From Scytalidium lignicola (Eukaryota; Ascomycota; Leotiomycetes), in contig NCSJ02000050.1 of NCBI GenBank assembly GCA_002812745.2, positions 1-64,000 on the forward strand: a DNA stretch of 64,000 bases, given 5' to 3'. This document shows, piece after piece, positions 22,001 to 34,719 of this stretch (its first letter is position 1; the number at the start of each line of letters is the position of its first letter). The notes beneath the pieces were generated by a model. The model saw nothing but the letters and a program-made list of their open reading frames with translations. It had not been told where the DNA came from and did not search any database. The translations under genes and the position numbers were made by a program.

Positions 22001-22680
22001 TAGTTAAGAATTAAGAAATAATCTTGTATAATCAGCTAATTTTACTTCTTACCTACTAATTCTCCTCTTAATCAGTTATTACTTAAGATCTTCTTTACAA
22101 AACTTAACTTACATCAAAATTGTATAAGTTACTATATCTAAGTTTGCTTATAATCATGAACATTTCTACTACTTAAAATCTTACAACTTTACCTAAGATT
22201 GAGGTATAGCCTTGTGATTAAGTTATATAACTTATATAATCTAGCCAAGATAATGATCTAAAGATAATCCTAACTTCTTAACTAACAAATCCCTCCTTGT
22301 TAACTCCTAAAGCAAGGTAGATCATGAGAAAGCCTTGTAAACAGACATAACCTTTTCATTAGAGAAACCTTATCCTTTTAATATGTAATAGCTTTGGATA
22401 TGGCTTCTTCTAAGGTTTACACAATGTATTGCCTTATAATTATATGTGTTTTCCTGTAGTCCTTCTACTTTTTACCTTCTTTTGTAATCTAACTTTCTTA
22501 CTATTAGCATTTTGCATTTAGCTTAGAGGATGTATGCTAAGAGTTTCAGTAGTTTGATTAGACGTTGCCACATAAGCAGATATTAGCTTTTCTTGTTGTA
22601 AATCAGCTTAGGCTATAGAATACAATGTATATCAGCAACTCCATAATAAGAGGAAACCCATCAAGATCTTACTCTTAACA
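19015..22680. other. AT-rich decayed block, about 3.7 kb
   Basis: Extremely AT-rich, TpA-dense sequence without any frame over 60 codons on either strand. The words ttataact, aagctta and taagtt recur throughout. This is the appearance of repeat DNA heavily altered by C-to-T mutation (repeat-induced point mutation is the known fungal mechanism). I could not identify the original element, and found no inverted or direct terminal repeats. Confidence 0.75.
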
Positions 22681-23220
22681 TGTAACTTGTACATAGTACA
22701 GTTAGGCAGCAGTTAATTACACCGTAATGAAGCATTTATTCAATTGGCCAAATCGTTGCAATGGATGAAGGCAATTCTATGGCAAAGCGTCTTGATCTAA
22801 CCATCACTGAAGGGTATCACCGTGCTAGTTTATGATGAGACAGCAAAGGAGAGAAATCGAACTAAGATTATTTCGCTTTTGTATTTTGACCAATGCGATG
22901 CAACTGAGAAGCCAGACTACAGTCATAACAGTCGAGGAATATTGAATCCAGAGTAGCAGAGTAAGGGTTTAGACTTCACGCTGGTCATGCCGTTGGCAGG
23001 TTTTCAGCTGCGGCAAGACCAATGCAGAAGGATTCGAAGTGGGTCTTGGAGAGAGAGGGGGTTTGACAGCGCATGAATGAGGCCATGTGACTATGCAGTC
23101 AAGTGAGAGGAGTACTGAGAATGAGAGGGTTGAACAACAGGAAGGTCGATAGAGGGCAAAGCACGAGCTTTTATAGACGTTGAAAGCAGTAACTGGTCTG
23201 TGCATACGCCTTGCTTAATA
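22681..23220. other. Island of normal composition inside AT-rich DNA
   Basis: About 540 bp with balanced composition between two AT-rich blocks. A 78-codon minus-strand frame with an ATG (22969-23205) is present but shows no recognisable features. The borders are abrupt. Confidence 0.45.
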
Positions 23221-24958
23221 CAAAGGGTTACTAAACTTGGGGGGGAAGGCTGCAATACTCAGATAATAAGAAAACAATAATTTAAATAATGTATTTAAGC
23301 ACTTACTTTTATTTTAAATATCTTAGTAAAATAGTATAAAAATAATTATAACTTAAGAGTAACTTTAATAAAAACATTATATTAATATATACTTATTCTT
23401 TATTATTTTAAGTTAAGTATATAATTATATACTTAAAAAGTTAATAATTAAAAGAGTTAAAAATTTTAAAGATATAATACTTAATATTATAAAGTATTAN
23501 NATACTATATAANATTTAATTAGCTTTTTATACTATTACTTAAGATAAAGAAAAAGAAAANGAAAANGAAAAGAAAAGAAAAGAAAAGAAAGAAAAGAAA
23601 AGAAAAGAGGAAAAGAGGTTCCGGGGGATCATCTACTCCTGGGCAGTTTCAGTGTGTACATTGATTGCGCTGCCTTTGTTGCGTGTGTGTCTATCTATCT
23701 ATCTATCTGTCTGTCACACTTTATGTGGTTGTTGTTGTTGTTGATGATGTATGCTCTGCTTTACTTAGATATCCAANGGGAGGGGGATGGGGAGGGTTTA
23801 AAATGGGCTAGGAAAGGGATAGGATAGGATAGGGAGAGAGAGAGACGGTGGGGTTGGGTTGAGCGTTTATATATGTTCTTTTTTATAGGATGGAAAAGAT
23901 TTTGACTCAGTATTTCGTGTGNTTTTTTGTGCGCGTATGTGNTTTTTTTCTTTCTTTCTACCTTTGCTATTGTTGACAANTTTTTGTTTTTTTTGTTGTC
24001 CTTTTTTTTNGGGGGGTGGGGAAGGGTTTTTTTTTTTCNTTTTCTTTTTTTGGAGACCACTTTGTGTGTGTGTGTGTATCTATCTATCTTATCTGGCACC
24101 GCGGATAACCGGCGNTTTTTTTTTGTCTCTTCTTCTTCTTCGTACGGATGTGTTTATGATTTTAGTATATATATAGTACAGTATATATGTATGTTTCTAA
24201 AACACCCTTCTTTCTCTCAACTTTTTGAAAAAAAATTCGGTAAAAAGGACAGATGCAGTGGATGTTGCACTCTGCATATATATTTTTCTTCTTCTTTTCC
24301 CAAAGGTTCCTTTTTTCCTTATATTTTCTCCTACCTTTTCTATTTTTTGTTTATTTGCGTCAGACAAAGATGAAACGAGAATCTGACACACATGGAAGGA
24401 CNTTTTCTTCTTCTACTTCTAAATACAGAAGGGAAAAGACAGAAGNAAAATTGGTATTTCGCTTTGAGTGATATACCCAAAATCCCCAGTAAACATATAT
24501 CAGAAAAAAAAAATTTAGTTATATATAAANTTTTTTCATTCCTTCTCGTAAAACTTTGTATATATTGTTTTTGCCTTTCTCATAACTACGTAAAAATATC
24601 CTCATTAAAAAGTAATCATCGACGTCCCAGAGCTTTTGAGGTTTCCTTATGTGTATTACCTCTTTTGTCACCGAGTCAATGATCCAGCCAATCCCAACTA
24701 AACCAACCGGATGGATGGATGCAAAAGCCTCTCTCCCTGCCCGTCCTCGACATGCGCATCTGCACCGTCCATATTCATATTCCGTATCTATTAGTCGTGA
24801 GAATTCGCTTTCCATTGCTGTTCCAGATTACCCCCATTCCATTAAATTATCCAATTCCTTCTTAAGTTCCCCCCAAATCCAATCTAGATCCCCCATGTTC
24901 CAATTCCAATTCTAATTCCTGTTGCTCAACTAAATTGAATTATACCTCCAAAATGTCA
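23221..24958. other. AT-rich tail, microsatellites and 3' flank of the surface-protein gene
   Basis: 23221-23542 is AT-rich. 23543-23609 is a purine microsatellite (repeats of aaaag, with N calls). Around 23689-23714 there are tcta/tctg repeats, at 23729-23743 gttgtt repeats and at 24065-24078 a gt run. T-rich runs with Ns follow to 24540. Open frames here arise from low complexity and are not coding. The last few hundred bases are presumably the 3' UTR of the gene to the right. Confidence 0.6.
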
Positions 24959-26378
24959 TCAATAAGGCGCGGCAGACGATCGTCGAGAGCTCCGATGCGG
25001 TTTCCTCTCCGATCCAGCAGATGAGCTATTCGACGTCGTGCCCCCTCCAGCAGCAGCAGCAGCGACTGGTACCGCCGCAGCAGCAGGAGCTAGAGGCTTC
25101 TCTTCATTAGGTGCCGCTTGGGCAGCTGGTTCCTCAGCCACAGGCGCTGGATTACTTCTCCTCCTGTTTAAGATTACCAATACCAATATTGTTATTATCA
25201 CACCACCAGCTACTCCTCCCACAGCAGCGCCCGCAATAACACCCTTGCTCGTGCCGCCGCCGCCACCTCCACCTCCACCTCCACTGCTACTTGTGGGCGT
25301 AGCTTTTGCTGATGATGTCGAAGAAGTAGAGGTGTCCGCAGCGGTGGCATTTGTGGAGCTGTTGGAGGGGACTGCGGTGGTTGAAGAGACAAATTTGGCG
25401 GAGGTAGGAGTAAAGCTATGTGAGGTCTGACCAATGTAGGTGGTTGATGCGGGAAGCGGGGAGTAAGTGCTGATGTAATTGCAGAAGTATGCGGTTGCCG
25501 CGGCCGGGGTGGGGAAGAGAAGTAGGTTACAGTAGACGGATATTCCAGATGTGCTAAAGGCGCATGGAGTGTTAGTAATTGGTATTTTAGAAGGTTTTGG
25601 AGCCAATATGAAATGAGAAGAATTGGCGGGTTTTCTTCTTTTTCTTTTTTCCTCCCAAGAAATTATTTAGGATCGAGGGAGAGGAGAAAGGAGAGGGAAG
25701 TCAGGCAGTAAGAAGAAACTGAGAGCAATCGATTTACCATTTCAAAGTCATTGGGTCTGTAGGACATGATCCGGTGCACGTCACATTGTAATTGTATCGG
25801 CCATAGTCCACGCATGCTGTTGGTGCTGGTTGGGTAGGGCAGCCTGAGGTAGGATCACAGCAGAGAATGCTACCGACGGTTTGAGAGCTATTGCGAGTTG
25901 CGAAGACGCAGTTTCCTGTTTGGCAGCCCCATGGCTGGGCTATTGAAGCTGAGTATTAGTAGATGTTTTGTAATTCTTTCATGTAGACTTCAATTGGATG
26001 GAGCTTTCAATGAAAAAATAAGCAGGATAAGTTATATATAAGAGGAAACAAGAGCGACAAAGAAGAAGAATAACAATGGAAACTGGAAACAGCAATTGAA
26101 CGAGATAGAAGAAGCCTACCAATGCTTCCTGAGAGATAGCCACAGGTGCCATCGGGGGCCGCAAGAAGCTGTTGTGAAGCGCTTGTATCGAAAGGGGAGG
26201 TTTCTTGTCTTCGTCGAAGCTCGTCCAAGCTTGCGGCTGGGGTGGGCTCGGGGACAGAGGTTGCGAGTTGTTGCGACAGCGAAGCAGAAGTTTGCGCCGG
26301 GAAGATATTGATTGCGTATCCATCAATGATGGAGGAGAAGAGAGAGAGGATTACGACGAGTGCCGATTTAGGAGCCAT
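24959..26378 (-). CDS. Secreted-type single-pass surface protein, mucin-like with glycine run
   Basis: Three exons (26120-26378, 25738-25948, 24959-25553) total 1,065 nt, 354 residues, with all splice phases consistent. Introns are GTAGGC...ACTCAG and GTAAAT...TTTAG with an ACTAAC branch site. The order is: signal peptide MAPKSALVVILSLFSS to about residue 22; a Cys-rich ectodomain (QPWGCQTGNC, ILCCDPTSGCPTQP, VTCTGSCP, SVYCNLLLFPT); a Ser/Thr-rich stalk; a run of ten glycines; one transmembrane helix (GVIAGAAVGGVAGGVIITIL and on); then a stop-transfer NRRR and an Ala/Pro-rich cytoplasmic tail ending SERKPHRSSRRSSAAPY. This architecture is shared by fungal wall sensors of the WSC/Mid2 kind, but the ectodomain is not a WSC domain I can confirm. 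Surface sensing or adhesion is inferred. Confidence 0.85.
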
Positions 26379-29170
26379 CGTTTTCCTTGAGCACGCACAC
26401 ACACCTACTGTACTGTACTTGTACACGTAGGGCAAGCAGTATAAACGAGAGAAATTCGAAGAAAACGAAGGGTCTTCGAGAGATGGAGAGAGAAAGAGAA
26501 GAAAGAGAGAAAGAGAAACCCAAGAGAAAGAACAGCAGGGAAAAAGGGAGATTCCTCGTAGCAACAACAGGGCACAGGAAGCCCAGGACCAAAAGGTTGG
26601 TGCGGAGCGGTATCTTGCAGCTACAAGAGTCGTAGCCTGTCCGTCTGTCTGTACCGTACAAGATGGACTGGATTGGATGTATGGATTGGATGGATGTCCA
26701 TCCTGTATGTAGGATACCCGTAAAAGTTACTATNCGACCCCCGGGGGAAGACCTAATGCGTGCGTAGGTTTAAGGTGCTTTTTGTTGCTATCTCAAAGCA
26801 CTGTGAGCACGAAGCGAACCAGGGTCCTGCAGCCATCGCGTGTGTATGTGGTGTCCACCCGAAAGGACGTGCAGCGGTGGTACATGTAACTTTACATGTA
26901 CTTGTCTTGGACGAGGTTACTTGTACGGTCAGTTCGTACTACTGTACAGTACATAATAATTACAGTAGAACGGGAGAATACCGCATTGCCGTAACTGAAT
27001 GCGGTGCCGTTCTTGCCAGGACAGGACAGGATAGGACAGCAGATACAATAGATACAGTACATATGTAGATACACAGATAGCACGGTTACAGTTACTCCAG
27101 CCNAAAAAAAANTTATATCCGTGGACTGGCAGGGGCAGAAGACGCCTCTCTCTCTCTCCTCGCCTGATTCTCGACCTGCTCATCTCAATTCATCTCAGGG
27201 CTCATCAGAAACAAGGCCATTAGCCCTGTTCCTGTCCCTCCACTATCGATACGCTGGCACGACCACGACCTCGTGTTGTGTACGGGAAGCAAGCACTGCT
27301 GCAGGGAAGAGATGGAAAAATGGTACCTGTACTGTACCTCGTTCGCTTGCGGCTTACATCTGTCGATCATTTGGTTGTCGGAAAGAAAGAAAAAAAAAAA
27401 GGAAGAAAAGGGTCTGAGTCCAGCAACGCCAGGGCGTAATTACTTGGTAACTTGTAACGTGCTCCGGCGGTTGACCGTGCAAAAAACTCCAAACTTTCTT
27501 GGCCGCGCGCCATGGCTGAAGCCACTCCCATGGCCAAGCAATTCCCTCACCCCACACAAGATGCAGGAGCTGCAGTCCAAGGGCGTCGAAGGCGTCGAGA
27601 GAGAAGTTGAGGAGGAAGTGAAGCGGAAGGGAAGTTGACGACCTTTCTCCTCTTGGGCGCGGGCTGCCAAGCGAGGTCGTCGCTTTGGGGGAGGAATACG
27701 AGGCCACAATCCATTCCATCGCGCTGCTTGCAGACAAAACCCCAGTTGCCAACAAAACAAAACAACCCAGAAGCACGCCGTCGGGTTTGGTTGTTGTCGT
27801 CGTCGTCGCCGCCCCCAAAGCCAAGACCGTTGCGAGGCCGATGTCCAATGGCACGGCTTATCACGGTATCTGAGCCATGGCCACAATGCGATGGAGTTGA
27901 AATAACATACAAAGAAAGAAAGCGATGGTTCTATTTCGGTCCCCATGGTCGTGGCGCCGCAGTTTTGCGAACTGATCTCCATGTGCAATTTCGAAGCTAT
28001 CTGCTCAGGGATTGCATTATCGCCAGCACCACCGATAGACTGACAGACAGACAGACAGACAGCCACTGACAGCCCGCGCAGGCAGCAGGAAAAGTCGACA
28101 AGTTGGCATGCCATCCGCCTGCAAAATGCTACCTTACATACACTACGGAGCACAAGCATGGTATCCGCCCAAGGGCCAGAGCAAGCCAACCTCGAGGTTT
28201 TGGAACTGGGAAGCTACAGTACATGGATGGATCCAGCGGGCCCAATGGTTCGTTCAGGCCGGTCCAGTCGAGCCAGTCGTGCCAAGTCCAGCGGCAAAGA
28301 AAGAAAGAAATCATTTCTTGTACCGACGTATATCAGCACTTGTATCGGTCGGATGAAAGATCTACAGCGAGTGTCTCACACACAATCGGAGGATTGCCCA
28401 CTAATTCCCGTCCCGAGAGCCTTCAACCTGAGCTGCTTCAGGGTTTCACTTGTTGTCAACTCGGCCTGTCCCGATGTGGTTGGCAAGTTGGCAACTGAGA
28501 AGTACTGTACAGTACCGATATCGTAGCGCACGCTCTTCTGCCTCAAACCATTTTTCCTGTCTCTCTCACTCCTCCTCTGCATCAAGAGCTGGTCTTGCTC
28601 CTCGAGGCGCGGTTGGACAATACGAATCAGGATCATGCGATCCGGCCATTGCTTCTGCAGAATCCCTGGATCATGCTTGTGCACACGTCAAGCTGCTAGA
28701 TTGAAGTGTACACAGTACTGTGGTGGAACATTGCTGTACGATGCCATCACTGGGCTTTTTTCCCTGCCGTGAAAAGGTCTCACTTTGTTGTTTACCGCAG
28801 CGCCTTGTTGGTCCCTTATCTTCGATCCCCGTATCCCAGATGCACGCCAAGGATGAAAATATTGCACCTGGTAGGAAACACAGCACAGATGCCGGAGAAA
28901 CTTTCCAAGGGTGAGACTTGAATTCGATTAATTTGATTCAATTAGAGGAATCGTGGTTGATCTGAAGGGAATGAATGTAAGGAGGAAGTGTCTTTGCCCG
29001 GCGAGGTAAAGCAGAAAATAATGTCGCTGCCTGAGGTTGTAATGTAGGGAGCTCCCTTCTTCTCCTTATCGGTAATATTTTCCTTATCGCAACCATCACG
29101 ACACGCGACTCCATCCCTCCGAGTCCCAATTAACGCGTCTCACCCGCCCTTCACCATCCTAGATGCCTCC
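26379..29170. other. Long intergenic region (2.8 kb)
   Basis: Lies between divergent genes. The left end is the purine-rich 5' UTR and promoter of the surface-protein gene (26450-26530). Many overlapping frames on both strands at 27100-28700 show no family similarity and contradict each other. Palindromic GTAC-CAG motifs recur (tactgtactgtac at 26406, gtactgtacagtac at 28502). A gaca microsatellite lies at 28039-28063. Non-coding RNA is possible but not shown. Confidence 0.6.
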
Positions 29171-30730
29171 ATGACCGACCTCAATGTCGTTCTTCCCGAC
29201 TTTGCCACCGACAAGTACATTCGGCTTCTTCCATCTCTCGAGAAGAACTTCATTACTACCACCGACTTGCTTACCCTCGACTTCATCGAGGTCGCAAAGC
29301 GAGCAAATTTACCCCTCCTTGAAGTAAAGAAACTCTGTAACGATGTGCTGCAGGCTTTGCAAGCAAGCTTCGGTGTGGATGGCGGAGATCGTGCTGGGCT
29401 GAGGAAGTCAGGGAGGCAGATGGTCGATTGTTGGAACACAATTAGTACACTCGATGAGAAACTCGATACTGCTTTGGGAGGCGGCATCCCAGTTGGTTAT
29501 ATCACTGAGATCACGGGCGAGAGGTACATTATTACACTAACAACCCAGTCTCTTGTGTTTTCTATCTTTTTTTTTTCTTAAAAAAGAAAATAACTAACAC
29601 CCAGTAGTGGTGCAGGGAAAACCCAATTCCTCCTAACACTTCTTCTCAGTGTCCAGCTGTCCCCGCCATACGGCCTCTCCGGTGCCGCCCTCTATATCTC
29701 CACGGAGTCCGCTCTACCAACAAGCCGGCTCTCACAACTCTTGCACACACACCCTCGCTTGCAGTCTCCAAATCAAACTCCAACACTAAACAAGATAATC
29801 AGCATTGTAACTCCCGATCTCGAATCTCAAGATCATATCCTTCGCTACCAAGTCCCCGTGGCGGTCCGGAGGCATGGCATTAAATTATTGATAGTGGACT
29901 CCATAGCCGCAAACTACAGGGCCGAATTCGAGCGGGATGGCGCCTCTACCAACGGAGCAAATATGGCTCAGCGAAGTTCCGAACTGGTGAGACTGGGTTC
30001 TTTCCTGAGAGATTTAGCCAGGACCGAAAATATCGCTATTGTAGTCGCGAATCAGGTGGCAGATCGATTTTCGAGCTTATCTGGCGTGGGCATGGGAATT
30101 AGAGGAAGCACAAGTAGGAGTGGAAGCTCGACCCCAGTATTGTCCCGAGCTGCACAGAGCAGCAGCAGTCCTCTTGCCAGGCGCAGTCATCCTGGTCCAG
30201 CTACAACAGCTATGTCCCCATCTAGTTCCACACCAGAACTAAGATCCACGCCAACGCAATCCAGCATTAATGCTACTAACAGCACTACTGGCAGCACCAT
30301 TACCAGCGGTATGCGCTCACCCTATATCACCAAGGACCCTCTATCCCTCGATCACCAACAACGCTGGTTCACCGGCTGGGGCGACGACCCTTACCCGCCT
30401 CCCTCCTTAGCCCGGAATCTCAAAACTCCATCGCTAGGCCTGATCTGGACCACGCAAATTGCAGTCCGCATCGCATTGATTAAACGACCTGTGTATGGTC
30501 GTGCTATTGTGTTAGCTGAGGAGGAGGGAGAGAGGGGCGAGCCGATGTTGAAGAAGTGGAAGAGGTGGATGAAGGTTGTTTTTGCGCCGCATATAGGTCC
30601 TAGCGGGGTTGGTATTAGGGATTGTGTTGAATTTGAGATTGTTGGTGGTGGGGTTAGGAGTGTGGATAAGGTGAAGGCGGTGGCGGATGGGGATGGGGGA
30701 GAAAATGAGGATGAAGAGGAGGTTGTGTAA
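29171..30730 (+). CDS. RAD57: DNA repair protein Rad57 (Rad51 paralogue)
   Basis: Two exons (29171-29523 and 29608-30730) around an 84-nt intron with a CTAAC branch site. Spliced length is 1,476 nt, 491 residues. Removing the intron creates the Walker A box GESGAGKTQ, which confirms the junction. The N-terminal helical domain (FATDKYIRLLPSLEKNFITT, then LPLLEVKKLCNDVL) is followed by STLDEKLDTALGGGIPVGYI, Walker A, the strand LYISTES, and Walker B KLLIVDSIA with NYRAEFE; VVANQVADRF follows. Rad57 pairs with Rad55 in the nucleus to help Rad51 filaments form during homologous recombination. A Ser/Thr-rich insert of about 90 residues (from about residue 270) separates the core from the C-terminus, and the tail is acidic. 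Length is a little above yeast Rad57. Confidence 0.93.
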
Positions 30731-31014
30731 TGCTGTCTTGGAATTTTGGTCTTTGTTTAAGGGGGGATAAAGAATAAACATGAGTTGATTCAAATTNAAA
30801 AAGAGGATATATGAGATACACGCTTTGCATACCTCCGTATGATTTAGAGTTTTATGAAAAGACTACTACTTTTTCCTGACGTTTGTAATTAATATTATTA
30901 AAAAAAGGGTATCTATACAATCAAAGGAGCNAAAAAAAACCCTCTAATATCTACATCTCTCACCTCTCACCACCAAAAACACCTCCATCCCCATCCCTAT
31001 CCCTTTTATTTTTC
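30731..31014. other. Short convergent intergenic gap
   Basis: 3' ends of Rad57 (plus) and the MFS gene (minus) face each other. T/A-rich with two N calls. Confidence 0.5.
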
Positions 31015-33252
31015 TCANCCTTCCACACCTTCTCCTCTCCTCCTCCTCCCCCACCTAAACACCCTCGCCAAATACAACCCACTCTCATAACTCTCCCCAA
31101 ACCCAGCCGTGATATCCACATTCCCCAACGACAACGCAGCAAGCACACAGAGCCACAGAAACGGGATGATGGAAACAAACGCCCAGACAACACCGTCGCG
31201 TGCGTTCTTGCGGATGGAGGCTTCGAGGTCGGTCGGGAGGGAGTTGAGGGAGGAGATGGTGGAGTTTGATGTAGAGGAGGTGGAGGTGGTGTTGGAGGAG
31301 AAGGAGAGGGAGGATTTGTTGTTGAAGACTGTGCCCATGATGGTCATTGATAGGGTGCTGCCGAGGAGCATTGCGAAGGCGAGCATGCATGTTACTGAGG
31401 CGATGTTGTTGGGGAAGAGGCCTACGCCGTGGAGGTTTACTTTTAAGGGGAAGAAGGTGTGTTAGTTGGTTAGGATTAGGGAGGAAAGAGGAGGAAGCGA
31501 GGAAGCAGATTTTTTTTTCCCACCTACTTGGCATAAATCTCAGTCCTGTACCTACGCCTGATAGTCCGATCATGCCGTAGATTACTCCCTCTTTGCCATG
31601 GTGGAGTGCCCAGCATAGAAGCGTTACGCCGAGGGCTTCGATGAAGCTTCCGGCTAGTAAGGGCCAGAAAGTCTTGCGTGGCCAAACGTTGCAGGCGTAC
31701 ATTGCGCAGTAGACGCCGACTTTAAGGGAGAGAGGAGGTTAGCTTATATTTTATGATATGGATTTGAGGGAAGGAAAGGGGAAGAAAACGGTTATATACC
31801 TCCAATTCCTGGAGTGTAGAAGAGAAGTTGGATCCCGGCCTTACTTGGACTGAACCCCTTGGCCAGAGTAAAATAGATGTCGACAAAGTAAAGAACTCCA
31901 GTGGTTGCTAGATTAAAGCATTAGTATGTATTAGGTAGTAAGGTATCAGGATCTAGGATACAGATAGATGCACGACATACCCATCCCAGTGGCCGTGTTG
32001 ATATAGAATAACAATCCCATATCTCTTTGCGACACAAGATTCCAAGGGATCGTAGCCTTCTGTCTCGGAAGCTTCTTTGCCAAGTATCGGCCGGGTGCCA
32101 TCATGTATATCCACCAGATGAATATTAAACTCAAGATGGCCCCTAGAACAAGAGGGACAAGTACCTGAACGCTATGCCAGGAATACGTAGCCCCTCCCCA
32201 GGTCAGCGCCAAAATAAGCAGACCAATTCCAAACAAAAAGAGCAGCTGTCCACCATAATCAACAGTCACCAGTCTCATAACGAACGTTGCTCTCCGCCCA
32301 GCCGGGAGTGCCTCCTCTTCACTTGTCGAAAGCGGTTGGGGACCCAGTAGTTCCTTTCTCAGTAACACCCAAAGGAGGATAATAGCCACAGCCCCAACAG
32401 GCAGGTTGATGCCAAAACACCAGCGCCAGTTCGAATTCGTGAGGAATCCGCCAATTAGAGGACCTAAAGCATAACCAATTCCAGCAACCAGCGAAAAGAA
32501 GCTGTTGTTCTTTGCGTTCTCTTTGAGGGACACCTTATCCGCCAGGATGACCTTGACGATGACAGAGAGTCCCGCTGCAGAGAGACCTTGGATTGCGCGG
32601 CCGAGAAGAAGCACTGGAAAGGCGCGGGTGGGTGAGCCAGTGCATAGAGCGGAACCGACCATCATGTTGACGATGACGAACTGAAGGCTTGCATGGCGGC
32701 CGAAGATGTCGGCCATCTGGCCCCAGAAGGGGATGAAGCAGGCTGATGTGAGGTTGAAGGCCGAGATGATCCAATTCATTTGAGAGATTCGGTCTGTTAG
32801 TGGAGAATTAGAGCTGTGTGTTTCTGCTTCGATGAAAGTAGACTCTTACTGAAATCTGAGGCTATCCAAGGAAGAGCACTGGCTATGATCGTGGTATCTA
32901 GTGCTTGTAAAATGAACGGGAAGACAAGACCGAAGATGAGTTTCACTCTGTATTGTCTTGCTGCGAGTTGATCTGCTCTGCATAGTGGGCATTTGCCTGG
33001 CGTGATGTTGGTGTCCGGGGAGGGTTTCCCTGCGCCAATAGCCTCATCTCGATCTTGGTTGCTTGAATGGAGAGGCTTTATATGCACCAGCTCCATGCCT
33101 TGTACAGCCTTGCCCTCAACTGGCGCAGTATCTTGCGGATCAGAAATCCATAGCCGCTGTTGTTGGTGGTGACATAGTTTCACAGCACTGCGATTTGCGG
33201 GTTTTTTGTGCCGTGGTAGTTTCTTCCTCAGAAGTTTAATTGTAGATATCAT
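31015..33252 (-). CDS. MFS multidrug-type exporter (DHA2 family)
   Basis: Five exons (32850-33252, 31981-32793, 31800-31907, 31528-31719, 31015-31439) give 1,941 nt, 646 residues, with all four introns GT-AG and in phase. A cytoplasmic N-terminus of about 75 residues, with CPLC, precedes the first helix. The MFS signature follows: ALDTTIIASALPWIASDF, QMNWIISAFNLTSACFIPFW, then GQMADIFGRHASLQF between helices 2 and 3, and LLGRAIQGLSAAG. Later come GPLIGGFLTNSNWRWCFGIN and further hydrophobic helices to VVWAFVSIIPFLWLCVLAAL. Motif order and the number of helices match 14-helix proton-antiporter drug or toxin exporters at the plasma membrane. The substrate is unknown, and no biosynthetic genes adjoin. 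The C-terminus is slightly uncertain because an N (31018) touches the stop codon; the alternative frame would add about 20 residues. Confidence 0.9.
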
Positions 33253-34719
33253 ACTTAATGAAAATCAATACAGACAGAGAGAGATACACCGAGAGGAAAA
33301 AAGAGAAAGAGAGAAAATAAATCAGGCCAAAAGAGAAGACAGAAACTCGAAAATTTGAGCTGGTTGTCAGTGACCTCAGATGGAGGCATGTCCAAGACAT
33401 CCTGCTCACTTTTAAATAATGACAAGAGAGGAACGAAAGATGCAACTTCTGCCGATCCAGATATGCTGTACAGCCACCACGCCGTCTGATACGTAAATCG
33501 AAGTCAAGTCAAGCTTAAGTTCAGAGTAATTAGTTAAGGCTGAGGAGGATTGGTATCAGCCCCAGAGCGCTGCAGGGCCAAAGTCGAGCCGAATTATCTG
33601 GAGATGCGATGAGGCTATTGGATGCAATCTTCGAGGCTTCTCTTGGCCTGGGGCGCTCCGTCGCATTGCAGCCATTCAAACGACGACAAAGCTCTTCGAA
33701 GAGCTTGCCTCCTTGGGGAGAGAGGGAGAAAGCTAATAAGAGATGGGGCCATTTCCTCGTCGTACTGGTGGATCGATTAGGTTAGGCCAATATAACCTAA
33801 TTAGGACCTCCTCCTCATCCTCCTTCTCCTCCTCCTCCTCCTCAGCCATCTGCCATGACTTTAGCAGCTGCACATGCGTCATTAATTCGTGAGATTCCGG
33901 AAATTAATTATCGGTACATAGATGCATGGGAAAATGTAGGAGATGGGACGCGGTTGCAGGCCATGGTGATGATGACCCGAGGGATTGAGTGTGTATTCGT
34001 GTACTCCAACGTGTGCTCAGCTTCTGCATCGAAAAACTGCACTTCTTCGAAGAATTACTCCTCCAAATACACTATTAACGTATTAAAAATTGACCTTTAT
34101 AATTGGTATTCTATTTGTAAAGCAGTTAGGGCCTATTGGTTTAAGATTAGAGGTTCGAGATTAGTTAAAATTAAGGTCAGGACTTATGTCCAACAGTATT
34201 TTTTGATATATGAATTATAACTTCCTTTAATTCAAGTATAATTTTTATCATATAATAAGTTAAATTCCATCTTGTAATATTATCTAAAGGAATTTGAGTA
34301 TTATCATAATCAGAAGATATAATTTTCTTCNTTTTTTATATATTCTCCATCTTCTCTCCTGATGACAGTAGGGGCCAAGGAGAGCCTGTGGGGATGTGGC
34401 ACAGCGCCTCCCGGGGGCCGGTGCGATCCAGGCTCAGGCTTGGCAGCCACAGGCAGCAACATCGTCCAAAAGAGCAATTACACAGTCTCCTTTCTGCTTT
34501 TCGGTCTCCTACAATTTATAAATTATCTACAAACCAAACGATGTCTATCTCTACTCCTCTATTCTAGCATCTCAGATGATTTCATGCTGGCAAATGGTAT
34601 TGCCGGCTTAACCGGCCACTTCCTTTCCTCTTGCCCTAATAACACCAGGCAAACCACCACACACACGCCATAGATATAGATACCTTCACCTTCAACAAAC
34701 CACAGCCACAGCCACAATC
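33253..34719. promoter_or_regulatory. Divergent promoter region, 1.5 kb
   Basis: Between the start codons of the MFS gene (minus) and the DUF726 gene (plus). Contains a pyrimidine cctcct microsatellite at 33807-33842, an AT-rich patch at 34070-34340 and a CCTCCCGGGGGCC block near 34411. No defined binding site can be assigned. Confidence 0.45.

Noticed and set aside
22969..23205. 78-codon minus-strand frame with ATG
   Set aside because: No feature beyond openness, Cys-containing but without pattern; kept only as part of the composition island.
25038..25430. 130-codon Ala/Val-rich plus-strand frame
   Set aside because: Antisense of the Ser/Thr/Gly-rich stalk of the surface protein.
27354..28526. 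Cluster of long overlapping frames (166, 249, 144, 131 codons) on both strands
   Set aside because: Mutually exclusive, no family, no intron logic; GC-richer DNA with few stops explains them.
31015..33252. Secondary-metabolite cluster around the MFS exporter
   Set aside because: Neighbours are Rad57 and a DUF726 hydrolase; no polyketide, peptide or terpene synthase, P450 or cluster regulator is visible.
33855..34220. 121-codon frame in the MFS/DUF726 promoter region
   Set aside because: The second half is AT-rich and low-complexity; no domain; sits in a divergent promoter.
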